From: DASRVA01 sp050732935 | GTDB lineage: Bacteria > Gemmatimonadota > Gemmatimonadetes > JACCXV01 > JAHWKZ01 | DNA length: 11,867 bases | NCBI GenBank assembly: GCA_050732935.1 | Contig: JBOHRW010000060.1 | Span: 1-11,867 of the forward strand | Reading direction: 5' to 3' | Notes under the pieces: model-generated | Seen by the model: only the letters and a program-made list of their open reading frames with translations | Told to the model about the DNA's origin: nothing | Database searches by the model: none | In this document: positions 6,807 through 11,867 of the stretch, one piece after another | Numbering within the stretch: position 1 is the first letter of the stretch | Layout of the letters: every line of letters begins with the position of its first letter | Made by a program: the position numbers and the translations under genes

Positions 6807-7185
6807 TCGGCCGGTGGTGGATCGTGGGGCGGAAGCCGATCGCCTCCACCGCGGCGATCATCCGATCGGGAGAGATCCGCTCCGGATCGTACTCTACCAC
6901 GGCGCGGCCCGAGCCGGTCTTCTCGTCGTACGATGCCTCGGCTGCGTGCACCCCGTCCATTCGCTCCAGCGCGACCTCCGTGGCCGCTGCGCATCCGCCG
7001 CACGTCATCCCGGCGACTTCGAACTCCACGGTTTTCACGGCGGTCGATCGGACGGTGGTATCGAGCAACGGATCCGAGGGACGCGGGGCTCTGGCATCCC
7101 CGTCGCGGCCACACGCGGGGCAGAGGAAGCCGATGAACCCGATTACGCTGACGATCGCAAAGACCGGAAGTCTCCAGGATGTCAT
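6793..7185 (-). CDS. merP: MerP-like membrane-anchored HMA mercury-binding protein
   Basis: 130 residues. An N-terminal hydrophobic segment (PVFAIVSVIGFIGFL, about 7-21) probably anchors the protein in the inner membrane, followed by CPACGRDGD with a CxxC pair (Cys22, Cys25), a linker, and an HMA domain (about 52-121) with the metal site GMTCGGCAA (Cys62, Cys65). HMA proteins of mer operons bind Hg(II) through CxxC and pass it to MerT. Classical MerP is a short cleaved periplasmic protein of about 70 mature residues; this one is longer, apparently uncleaved and carries an extra CxxC at the membrane edge. The start has AAGGAGAGG seven bases upstream, and merT ends 12 bases before it. An HMA chaperone for another soft metal would look similar; the operon favours mercury. 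Confidence 0.85.
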   Translation of the reverse strand: MTSWRLPVFAIVSVIGFIGFLCPACGRDGDARAPRPSDPLLDTTVRSTAVKTVEFEVAGMTCGGCAAATEVALERMDGVHAAEASYDEKTGSGRAVVEYDPERISPDRMIAAVEAIGFRPTIHHRPNGGT

Positions 7186-7197
7186 CTCACCTCTCCT

Positions 7198-7530
7198 TCA
7201 AAGGACCCAGGTCGACCAGGTAGGAAACGCCGCGAACACGACCGCGATGATCGTTCCGATCCACAGGAGCCTCTTGCGGCGCCGGAGCTTCTTCTCGTGC
7301 TCCGCGTCCGCACATCGCGGACCCGGGCCGTATACGGAGTAGAAGCCGAGGCCGAGAAGTAGAGCGGTGACGCCGAGGAGCCAGGGCCGAAGGGGCTCGA
7401 AGGTGCCCGCGAGTCCCGCGCCACCAATCCCGAAGGCGACGTACAGGAGCGGTCCCGTGCAGCAGAGGGACGCGGCGAAGCCGGCGCCCACGGCGCCGAG
7501 GATCGAGAAGAATGAGCGGTTTTCCACCAT
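7198..7530 (-). CDS. merT: Mercuric transporter MerT
   Basis: 110-residue inner-membrane protein that moves Hg(II) into the cytoplasm for MerA. Three hydrophobic segments are visible: FFSILGAVGAGFAASLCCTG (about 7-26) with the vicinal Cys pair that accepts Hg(II), a second around PWLLGVTALLLGLGFYSV, and a third near the C-terminus LLWIGTIIAVVFAAFP. The motif CCTGPLLYVAFGIGGAGL matches the MerT family. The cytoplasmic loop has a single Cys (RCADAEHEKK) where Tn501 MerT has two. The start is preceded by AGGAG, which overlaps the stop codon of the regulator gene six bases upstream, so translation is likely coupled. Confidence 0.92.
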   Translation of the reverse strand: MVENRSFFSILGAVGAGFAASLCCTGPLLYVAFGIGGAGLAGTFEPLRPWLLGVTALLLGLGFYSVYGPGPRCADAEHEKKLRRRKRLLWIGTIIAVVFAAFPTWSTWVL

Positions 7531-7536
7531 TTTCTC

Positions 7537-7836
7537 CTACGTGTGACGCAGGTACTGATCGAGCGCGGACTTGAGGCTATGAAACGCTTCCTCGCCGCCT
7601 TCCGTACGCACCCTCTCGAGCACGCAGGTCTCCATGTGTCCCTCGAGGAGCTGGCGGGCAGCGCCATTCACGGCGTTCTTGAGCGCCGCCAGCTGGATCA
7701 GGATCTCGTCGCAGCTCTCGTGATCGGCCAGCATCTTCTTGATGCCTCGAACCTGGCCCTCGAGCCGGCTCAGCCGGTTCTGGAGCGATCGTTCGACTTC
7801 GCGGTCGAGGTAGATCGTTTGTGCAACCGTCGCCAT
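7537..7836 (-). CDS. CsoR/RcnR-family metal-sensing repressor of the mer operon
   Basis: 99-residue all-helical DNA-binding regulator (DUF156 family). Repressors of this family leave their operators when they bind metal or another thiol-reactive ligand. The start is the ATG with GAGGAGG upstream; the frame is open for 33 more codons upstream, but that part includes the promoter. Family blocks: NRLSRLEGQVRGIKKMLA, SCDEILIQLAALKNAVNG, LLEGHMETCV. Cys42, His67 and Cys71 have the spacing of the Cu(I) ligands of M. tuberculosis CsoR (36, 61, 65). The second-shell Tyr before the first Cys is Ser41 here, and the position of CsoR Glu81 is about Ser87. First gene of the mer operon, six bases before merT, so it probably represses itself and the operon. 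That it senses Hg(II) is inference. Confidence 0.9.
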   Translation of the reverse strand: MATVAQTIYLDREVERSLQNRLSRLEGQVRGIKKMLADHESCDEILIQLAALKNAVNGAARQLLEGHMETCVLERVRTEGGEEAFHSLKSALDQYLRHT

Positions 7837-7866
7837 GGTCGACCTCCTCAGAGAGGGCACGGGACG

Positions 7867-7895
7867 ATTATACCCCATGGGGTATATAAAGTCAA
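7867..7895 (-). promoter_or_regulatory. mer operon sigma-70 type promoter
   Basis: On the minus strand TTGACT (7890-7895) and TATAAT (7867-7872) are separated by exactly 17 bp. The -10 is consensus and the -35 has one mismatch. The predicted start of transcription is near 7859-7860, giving a leader of about 24 bases that includes GAGGAGG. A 17-bp spacer is optimal without an activator, unlike the 19-20 bp spacers of MerR-controlled promoters. Confidence 0.85.
7869..7886. promoter_or_regulatory. Palindromic operator for the CsoR-family repressor
   Basis: TATACCCCATGGGGTATA is a perfect 18-bp palindrome lying over the -10 and most of the spacer of the mer promoter. Operators of the CsoR/RcnR family have this form (A/T-rich ends around C-runs and G-runs, TACCC...GGGTA). 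A protein bound here would block RNA polymerase directly. The repressor gene begins about 30 bases downstream. Confidence 0.82.
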
Positions 7896-8080
7896 CCGAG
7901 AGACGACCCTCGAGGCCGACGCGCATCAAGCGCAAGAGTGGCCAGGAGCTGTAAATTCTCGATCATCAGAATGACGGGACCTTGTTCGATCCCGTAGTGG
8001 CCGACTGTCCGGCGCAAGGCGGTGGAGGCCGCGTCCGCGGTGAGTCAGGCCGAATCGTCAACGGGGGCCACGTGGAGGGA

Positions 8081-8108
8081 GGCGGGCCGGCGCATGGGCC
8101 GGCCCGCC
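8081..8108 (-). terminator. Strong hairpin downstream of the NPC-repeat lipoprotein gene
   Basis: GGCGGGCCGGC and GCCGGCCCGCC form a perfect 11-bp G/C stem with a 6-base loop, starting 17 bases after the lipoprotein stop codon on the minus strand. There is no T-run after it, so it may act with Rho or as an mRNA 3'-end protector. It also separates this gene from the mer promoter 190 bases further on. Confidence 0.5.
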
Positions 8109-8125
8109 ATCGAGCGAGGGTCACG

Positions 8126-8764
8126 TCAGCTCTGTGGGGCGCAGGGGTTCGCCTTGCAGGGATTCGCCTGGCCGGCGCACGGGTTCCGCCCGCCACACGG
8201 GTTCGGTGCCGGCTCCAGCCGGCTGGCGCAGGGATTGGCAGCGGGGGTCGTGTTGAAAGTGCGCCCTAGCTGAGGGTCGGTCGAGGCCGCGAGCGCGGCC
8301 GGGTTCGCGGTGCCCTCGAGCAGCGCGACGTCCTTGACGATGATCGCGCGATTGTCGCCCTTCTCGATCAGCGTCCCTGTAGCCCGAACCCTCTGCTCGG
8401 CGTATTGGACGACCGTTGGATTCTGATCATGGCCTGGCATGTCGTCGTCGACGAGCTGCCACAACCTTCCCTGGTCATCGAGGACATTGAGGGCGATGCC
8501 GAGCTGGTTGGCGCAGATCTCCGCGCACTGGCGGTGGCTTTCGCCCTTGAGCCCTTGCGCGAGGTAGCACGACGTGTCGATGACGTAGCCGACGACCTCG
8601 CCCTCGCTCGCGTGCGCCGGAGCCGACGCATCGGCTGCCGGGTTGACCGCGGTAGTGCCCGCCTGGACTTCGGCGGAGTCTGTGTCGCCCGTCCCCTGGC
8701 ATGACCAACCAAGGGCGACGATGCCAACGAATGCCAGCCGACGAGTGTGATGAAGCAGGTCCAT
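8126..8764 (-). CDS. Cys-rich lipoprotein with NPC-repeat tail
   Basis: 212 residues from the ATG preceded by GGAGAGGAG; the frame is open 57 codons further upstream, but the signal sequence follows this ATG. Residues 1-22 (LAFVGIVALGWSC) look like a lipoprotein signal with an imperfect lipobox. After a Ser/Ala linker comes a domain of about 100 residues: GEVVGYVIDTSCYLAQGLKG, SHRQCAEICANQLGIALNVL, WQLVDDD, RVRATGTLIEKGDNRAIIV. The strand pattern suggests an OB-like fold with a CYL...HxxCAxxCA motif. The C-terminal tail has five NPC units (NPCAS, NPCGG, NPCAG, NPCKA, NPCAP), a likely unstructured thiol-rich, metal-binding segment. I know similar domains in proteins of unknown function but no assigned role. 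Hg(II) or copper scavenging in the periplasm is inference from cysteines and the mer neighbour. Confidence 0.8.
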   Translation of the reverse strand: MDLLHHTRRLAFVGIVALGWSCQGTGDTDSAEVQAGTTAVNPAADASAPAHASEGEVVGYVIDTSCYLAQGLKGESHRQCAEICANQLGIALNVLDDQGRLWQLVDDDMPGHDQNPTVVQYAEQRVRATGTLIEKGDNRAIIVKDVALLEGTANPAALAASTDPQLGRTFNTTPAANPCASRLEPAPNPCGGRNPCAGQANPCKANPCAPQS

Positions 8765-8837
8765 ACTTTTCTCCTCTCCTGGGTAGCGGTCGCTCGAATA
8801 GAGCCCTCTTTCTTTGAGACACCGGCCGCGCTCGGAA

Positions 8838-8858
8838 TTCTTCCGGACAGCGGAAGAA
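8838..8858. promoter_or_regulatory. Inverted repeat in the divergent intergenic region
   Basis: TTCTTCCG and CGGAAGAA are perfect 8-bp arms with GACAG between them, in the 124-bp space between the diverging genes at 8764 (-) and 8889 (+). Its position suits an operator serving both promoters. It does not resemble the CsoR-type palindrome of the mer promoter, so another regulator would be involved. No clear -35/-10 pair could be fixed next to it. Confidence 0.4.
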
Positions 8859-8888
8859 CTGTGTTCCACCCGGTGTCTATTCTTGTGC

Positions 8889-9446
8889 ATGGGACGTATC
8901 CCGGCCCCATCGTGCCCCCGCGCCGTGGTGGCCATCGCCGCCGTGGCGATCGGCGCTTCGTGCGGACGTGGCGAGCCGCTCTCCGAGGAGACCCAGGAGA
9001 TCGGTCGGGCGGCGGCACCGAGTAAGCCCTCTCCGGAGGCCGCCGCCCACGCCGAGTGGGCGGGACCGCGGGTGTTCGACGTACCGCTCTACCCCGGCGC
9101 CGACGAGGCCACCACCCTCGTAGCAGCGATGCGGGCCGCGTGGGTCGCCGACGGCGAGCCCACTGCGCTCTTCCCGGCCCGCTTCGGCGAGCGGGTCTTC
9201 GAGACCGCGGATGGGTTCGAGCAGGTGCGCGCCTTCTATCGACCGCTCACGGACCACATTTTGATGGACCACACGATCGAAATCGGTGGCCATCACCACG
9301 GCCAGAACCTCTTCACCGCGATCGTGACCGCTCCGGACGGAACGCTCGTCAAGCTCACGATCAGCCGGCCGTTCTTCCGCTATCCCGACCGGCTTCGCAT
9401 CGATCGCACCGTGATTCAGATCGGTCGCGTGGGGAGGAGGACCTGA
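8889..9446 (+). CDS. Small lipoprotein of the fY-motif family
   Basis: 185 residues. The N-terminus AVVAIAAVAIGASCGRGEP is a probable lipoprotein signal (Gly at -3 makes the lipobox imperfect); no good Shine-Dalgarno precedes the ATG, and the in-frame ATG at 8814 would put 25 polar residues before the signal. The mature part has VPLYPGADEATT, VFETADGFEQVRAFYR, the His-rich IEIGGHHHGQN and VKLTISRPFFRYPDRLRIDR. Blocks two and four match the protein at 429-992, here with export. HHH might bind metal. Its stop (TGA 9444-9446) overlaps the presumed CTG start of the cytochrome gene, so the two are probably translated together. Function unknown. Confidence 0.75.
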   Translation: MGRIPAPSCPRAVVAIAAVAIGASCGRGEPLSEETQEIGRAAAPSKPSPEAAAHAEWAGPRVFDVPLYPGADEATTLVAAMRAAWVADGEPTALFPARFGERVFETADGFEQVRAFYRPLTDHILMDHTIEIGGHHHGQNLFTAIVTAPDGTLVKLTISRPFFRYPDRLRIDRTVIQIGRVGRRT

Positions 9447-10663
9447 GCCCGAACGAGCTTAGAGTCGGGATCTTGTTCGCGACCGTGATCGTCGCCTGCC
9501 GCGGCGAGCCTGTCCGGGAGACGGAGACCGATGAGGTCGCAACGTTCTTGGCAGGCCACTGGGTGCGACCGGTGCCGCTTCAGGGAACCCCGCCACAAGG
9601 TCCCGGTTGGACCGCGCTCACCGTGGATCTCGAACCCGGCTCGTGTGCCGCTTGCCACCCGGCGCAGCACCGGGACTGGGTGACCAGCTTCCATGCCCGA
9701 GCCTACTCTCCCGGCCTCGAGGGTCAGCTCATCGCCTGGCTCGATGCCGATCCGGCGACCGTCGCCTCCTGCATGGCGTGTCACGGGCCGCTGTCGGAAC
9801 AGCTGCGCGCGCTTCCCGCAGGGGACGGCTGGACGCTGAACTCCCATTTCGATCCCGAGCTCGAGCGCGGGGGTGTCGTGTGCGCCGCATGCCACGTTCG
9901 CGCCTGGCGCCGTTTTGGACCCCCCCGACGTGATGGCTCGCGGAGCCCGGCGCCGGCAGGGACCCCCCACCAGGGCGCTACCCGGACGCCGGCTTTCGAA
10001 GACAGCCGCTTCTGCGCGGCCTGCCACCAGTTCGAGCAGCCCGCCCCCAACGGCAAGCCGCTCGAGAACACCCTCCGCGAATGGGAGGCGACGCCGTACG
10101 CCGCCCGTGGCGTCAGCTGTCAGACGTGCCACATGCCCGATCGCCGGCACCTGTGGCGCGGGATCCACGACCCCGAGATGGTTCGGTCGGGCGCGACGGC
10201 CGAATGGATCGTGCGCGGCAAGCCGCGATCACACGATTTCGAGATCCGGCTCGGACTCGCCAATACCGGGACCGGTCACCACCTTCCAACCTACGTGACC
10301 CCCGCGATCGATCTGGAGTTGGCGTTCCTCGACACACGCGGCGACACGCTCGCGACGCGCCGCACCACGCTCCGTCGCGATGTGGTCTTCGACGGCGCCG
10401 AGTGGGTCGAGCGTGCCGACGACCGGATACCCTACGGCCAGCGCCGTGAGATCGCGTGGCAGGGTCCCGCACCGGCGGGCGCGGCGCGCGTCCTCGGGCG
10501 CATCCGCGTCCGGCCGGATGCATTCTACGAACGGTTCTTCGTCGAGCTCCTCGAGCAGACCCCTGCGGACGATCCGGCGCGGCCGCACCTCGAGGAGGCG
10601 CTGGCACGCGCGCGCGAGAGCCCCTTCGATCTCTGGTCGTACGAGGAGTCTCTATCGCGGTGA
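9443..10663 (+). CDS. Five-haem c-type cytochrome, lipoprotein
   Basis: About 406 residues with five CxxCH haem sites: CAACH (68), CMACH (110), CAACH (147), CAACH (191) and CQTCH (226), counted from the CTG at 9443-9445. This is a multihaem cytochrome of the c554-like type for electron transfer outside the cytoplasm. The C-terminal third lacks haem sites and is rich in strands (GLANTGTGHHLPTYVTPAID). The N-terminus VGILFATVIVACRGEP is a lipoprotein signal with a proper lipobox (IVAC, Cys19). No ATG, GTG or TTG lies in frame at a useful distance; CTG overlaps the upstream stop (CTGA) and directly follows GGAGGAGG, so a CTG start with translational coupling is the best reading. Much longer frames starting near 9056 are the shadow of the gene before. 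Physiological partner unknown. Confidence 0.85.
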   Translation: MSPNELRVGILFATVIVACRGEPVRETETDEVATFLAGHWVRPVPLQGTPPQGPGWTALTVDLEPGSCAACHPAQHRDWVTSFHARAYSPGLEGQLIAWLDADPATVASCMACHGPLSEQLRALPAGDGWTLNSHFDPELERGGVVCAACHVRAWRRFGPPRRDGSRSPAPAGTPHQGATRTPAFEDSRFCAACHQFEQPAPNGKPLENTLREWEATPYAARGVSCQTCHMPDRRHLWRGIHDPEMVRSGATAEWIVRGKPRSHDFEIRLGLANTGTGHHLPTYVTPAIDLELAFLDTRGDTLATRRTTLRRDVVFDGAEWVERADDRIPYGQRREIAWQGPAPAGAARVLGRIRVRPDAFYERFFVELLEQTPADDPARPHLEEALARARESPFDLWSYEESLSR

Positions 10664-10712
10664 TCGGTCGCATGCCGCACCCACCAATCGTCAGCAACAA
10701 AGGAGAATGGAC

Positions 10713-11144
10713 TTGACGGCGACACGGGAGGTTCTGGTTTCGCGCTGGACGATGCCGATCTTGAGAATCGGTATGGGGGTGTTCCTCATCGCCTGGGGTC
10801 TCGACAAGCTGCTCGCCACGGAGGGATCGATCGGGATCTTCTCGCACTTCTACGGGATCGACGTGGGCGGGGCAGCGCTACGGTTTGCCGGCGCCGCGGA
10901 GGTCCTGCTCGGCCTGGCCCTCGCGGTGGGGATTCTGCCCCTCGTAGCGGCCTGGACCCAGCTCGTCGTCAACGCGATCTCCACCGCCGCGAGCTGGAAG
11001 CAGATCCTCGACCCATAGGGCATCCTGGGCCTCACCGAAGGCGGATCCCACCTGTTTCTCGCTTCGATCGTCGTCATGGCCGTCTCCGTCGTGCTCGTTC
11101 TCAACGCGCGGTCAAGGAACCCGATCCCCAACACGGAGGAGTGA
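10713..11144 (+). pseudogene. DoxX-family membrane protein with in-frame amber codon
   Basis: Four-helix membrane protein of the DoxX type: MPILRIGMGVFLIAWGLDKL, RFAGAAEVLLGLALAVGILP and VAAWTQLVVNAISTAASW are visible, then ILDP-TAG-GILGLTEGGSHLF, LASIVVMAVSVVLVLNAR and the true stop at 11142-11144. The TAG at 11016-11018 stands where the family has a Trp (DPWG), so TGG to TAG is the likely change. The N-terminal 101 residues could still be made but would lack the last helix. AGGAG at 10701-10705 is one base from the ATG at 10707 and seven from TTG at 10713, so TTG is preferred. Lies 49 bases after the cytochrome and three before the next DoxX gene. DoxX proteins have been linked to quinone-dependent redox reactions; the role here is unknown. 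Confidence 0.75.
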
Positions 11145-11147
11145 ACC

Positions 11148-11542
11148 ATGAATGACGTGCTGTTTTCGGCGCTCCTCGACAACTCGGATCTGGCCCTTCC
11201 TCCTCCGAATCTGGCTCGCCATCCTCTTCGGCTGGAGTGACTGGTCGCATGTGACCAAGCCGCTGCGAGCGGGCGAAGAGCATAGAGATGTCCCCCGGCG
11301 CGACCTTCGTGGTCGGCGCGGTCGAGGTCATCGCCTCCGTTTTGCTCGTGATCGGACTCTGGGACCAGGCCGCCGCCGGCGCGCTCACGATCGTCATGCT
11401 GGGTGCGATCTACAAGAAGGTGTTCGCGTGGAAGACCGGATTCTGGGGCGGGCAGTCGATGGGCTGGTACTACGAGGTCCTGTACATCCTGTGCAACGTC
11501 GTGATTGTCACGACGGGCGGTGGCTCGATCGGCATCACCTGA
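11148..11542 (+). pseudogene. Second DoxX-family protein, two frameshifts
   Basis: ATG after GGAGGAG, three bases beyond the previous stop. The protein can be followed through three frames: MNDVLFSALLDNSDLA; then, past one extra base near 11195, FLLRIWLAILFGWSDWSHVT; then, past one extra base near 11265, ERAKSIEMSPGATFVVGAVE, IASVLLVIGLWDQAAAGALT, a basic loop KVFAWKTGFWGGQSMGWYYE and a last helix VLYILCNVVIVTTGGGS. The joined product of about 131 residues is a complete DoxX-type membrane protein. The third piece could be translated alone from the ATG at 11288 (84 residues). Two single-base insertions within 75 bases suggest decay or local sequencing error. Pairing with the other DoxX gene suggests a two-subunit complex before loss. 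Confidence 0.72.
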
Positions 11543-11543
11543 T

Positions 11544-11699
11544 TCAGTGTTCAGTCTGCTCGGTCCAGCCGGACTCGAGCTCAACGCCCAAGCCGTCGGC
11601 TAGACGGTTGACGAAGGCGAAATAAGCCGTGACGGCTGCCGTGTCATGGATCATTCGGTCGTCGAAGCCATGGACCCGCAGGGCCTGAACATCCTCTAA
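11544..11699 (-). pseudogene. Peroxidase-related (AhpD/CMD-like) protein, C-terminal fragment
   Basis: The minus strand reads EDVQALRVHGFDDRMIHDTA, then VTAYFAFVNRLADGLGVELE and stops at TGA (11544-11546). This is the C-terminal end of the carboxymuconolactone decarboxylase-like 'peroxidase-related' family, normally about 180-190 residues. The catalytic CxxC part lies upstream in such proteins and is absent here. Homology stops at 11697-11699, where sequence of a transposon end begins. The gene was probably broken by that insertion. It converges on the DoxX genes with one base between the stops. Confidence 0.68.
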
Positions 11700-11867
11700 G
11701 GATCTGTGACAAAACAAGTGATTAAGATGATCGAGAGCCAGCGGGACGGATCGTGTAGTTCCACTCGCCGTGGAAGGCGTGCGGCTGGAGCTGGACCTTG
11801 GCCATCTGTTGGTCGGTGATCTGGACGCCGAGGGGATAGAAGCCGTGGTCGATCTCGGAGCGGATCC
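11697..11867 (-). mobile_element. ISAzo13-type element end with transposase C-terminus
   Basis: Minus strand, entering from the right edge: RSEIDHGFYPLGVQITDQQM, then AKVQLQPHAFHGEWNYTIRP and stop TAA (11722-11724). The YPxGxxxTD and FHGEWNYTIxP motifs are the C-terminal signature of ISAzo13-type DDE transposases. The 23 bases left of the stop (GGATCTGTGACAAAACAAG region) are the likely terminal inverted repeat, ending at the broken peroxidase-related gene. The catalytic part is outside the window, so completeness cannot be judged. Confidence 0.68.

Noticed and set aside
7867..7895. MerR-type operator or promoter
   Set aside because: Spacer is 17 bp, not 19-20, and the palindrome has the CsoR-family form; no MerR gene is present.
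9056..9442. Longer start for the cytochrome gene
   Set aside because: It would read 129 codons of the preceding gene out of frame; the lipoprotein signal begins only after 9443.
11016..11018. TAG read as pyrrolysine or another recoding event
   Set aside because: DoxX proteins have Trp here, and one base change explains it; no recoding signal or further in-frame TAG was seen.
1..11867. CRISPR array or long direct repeats
   Set aside because: No regularly spaced repeats of 20-40 bases were seen by eye; the only repeat series is the short NPC-coding tail at about 8130-8240.

Overview
The window is GC-rich and comes from a bacterium with a Gram-negative-style envelope: several lipoproteins with N-terminal lipidation-type signals, an extracytoplasmic five-haem cytochrome c, and a mercury operon with a periplasmic-facing HMA protein. 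The codon use and the small 'fY' lipoproteins would fit an uncultivated Gemmatimonadota- or Acidobacteriota-like lineage, but nothing in the sequence fixes the taxon. No rRNA, tRNA or CRISPR array was seen.

Layout. (1) 1-1833: an edge-truncated lipoprotein gene (-), a small protein of unknown function (429-992, +) overlapping a frameshifted exported-protein gene (989-1296), and a small lipoprotein (1321-1833, -). (2) About 1834-5060: a gene graveyard. It holds the N-terminus of an Rrf2-type regulator, the C-terminus of a large serine recombinase (-), the C-terminal half of a PIN-domain protein (-), a DUF4440-like lipoprotein cut by an IS256-type element end, an IS110-type element with a frameshift and a lost catalytic Asp, a scrap of an addiction-module protein, and a second serine recombinase C-terminus (+). 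Most of these carry single-base frameshifts. (3) 5367-7895: an intact mercury resistance operon on the minus strand, csoR-like regulator > merT > merP-like > merA. It is preceded by a near-consensus promoter (TTGACT, 17 bp, TATAAT) whose spacer and -10 are covered by the perfect palindrome TATACCCCATGGGGTATA. There is no MerR gene. (4) 8126-11542: a Cys-rich lipoprotein with an NPC-repeat tail (-), diverging from a plus-strand set of a small lipoprotein paralogous to the 429-992 gene, a five-haem lipoprotein cytochrome c that apparently starts at CTG, and two DoxX-type membrane proteins that are both broken. (5) 11544-11867: the C-terminus of a peroxidase-related (AhpD/CMD-like) gene interrupted by an ISAzo13-type element that runs off the right edge.

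How it fits together. MerT and the MerP-like protein would bring Hg(II) in, MerA would reduce it to Hg(0), and the CsoR-family protein is the obvious candidate repressor of its own operon. The adjacent Cys-rich lipoprotein, cytochrome and DoxX genes form a possible envelope accessory module, but that functional link is inference from position and cysteine content only. The intact mercury core contrasts with heavily decayed flanks, as in a selected cargo island surrounded by spent mobile elements.
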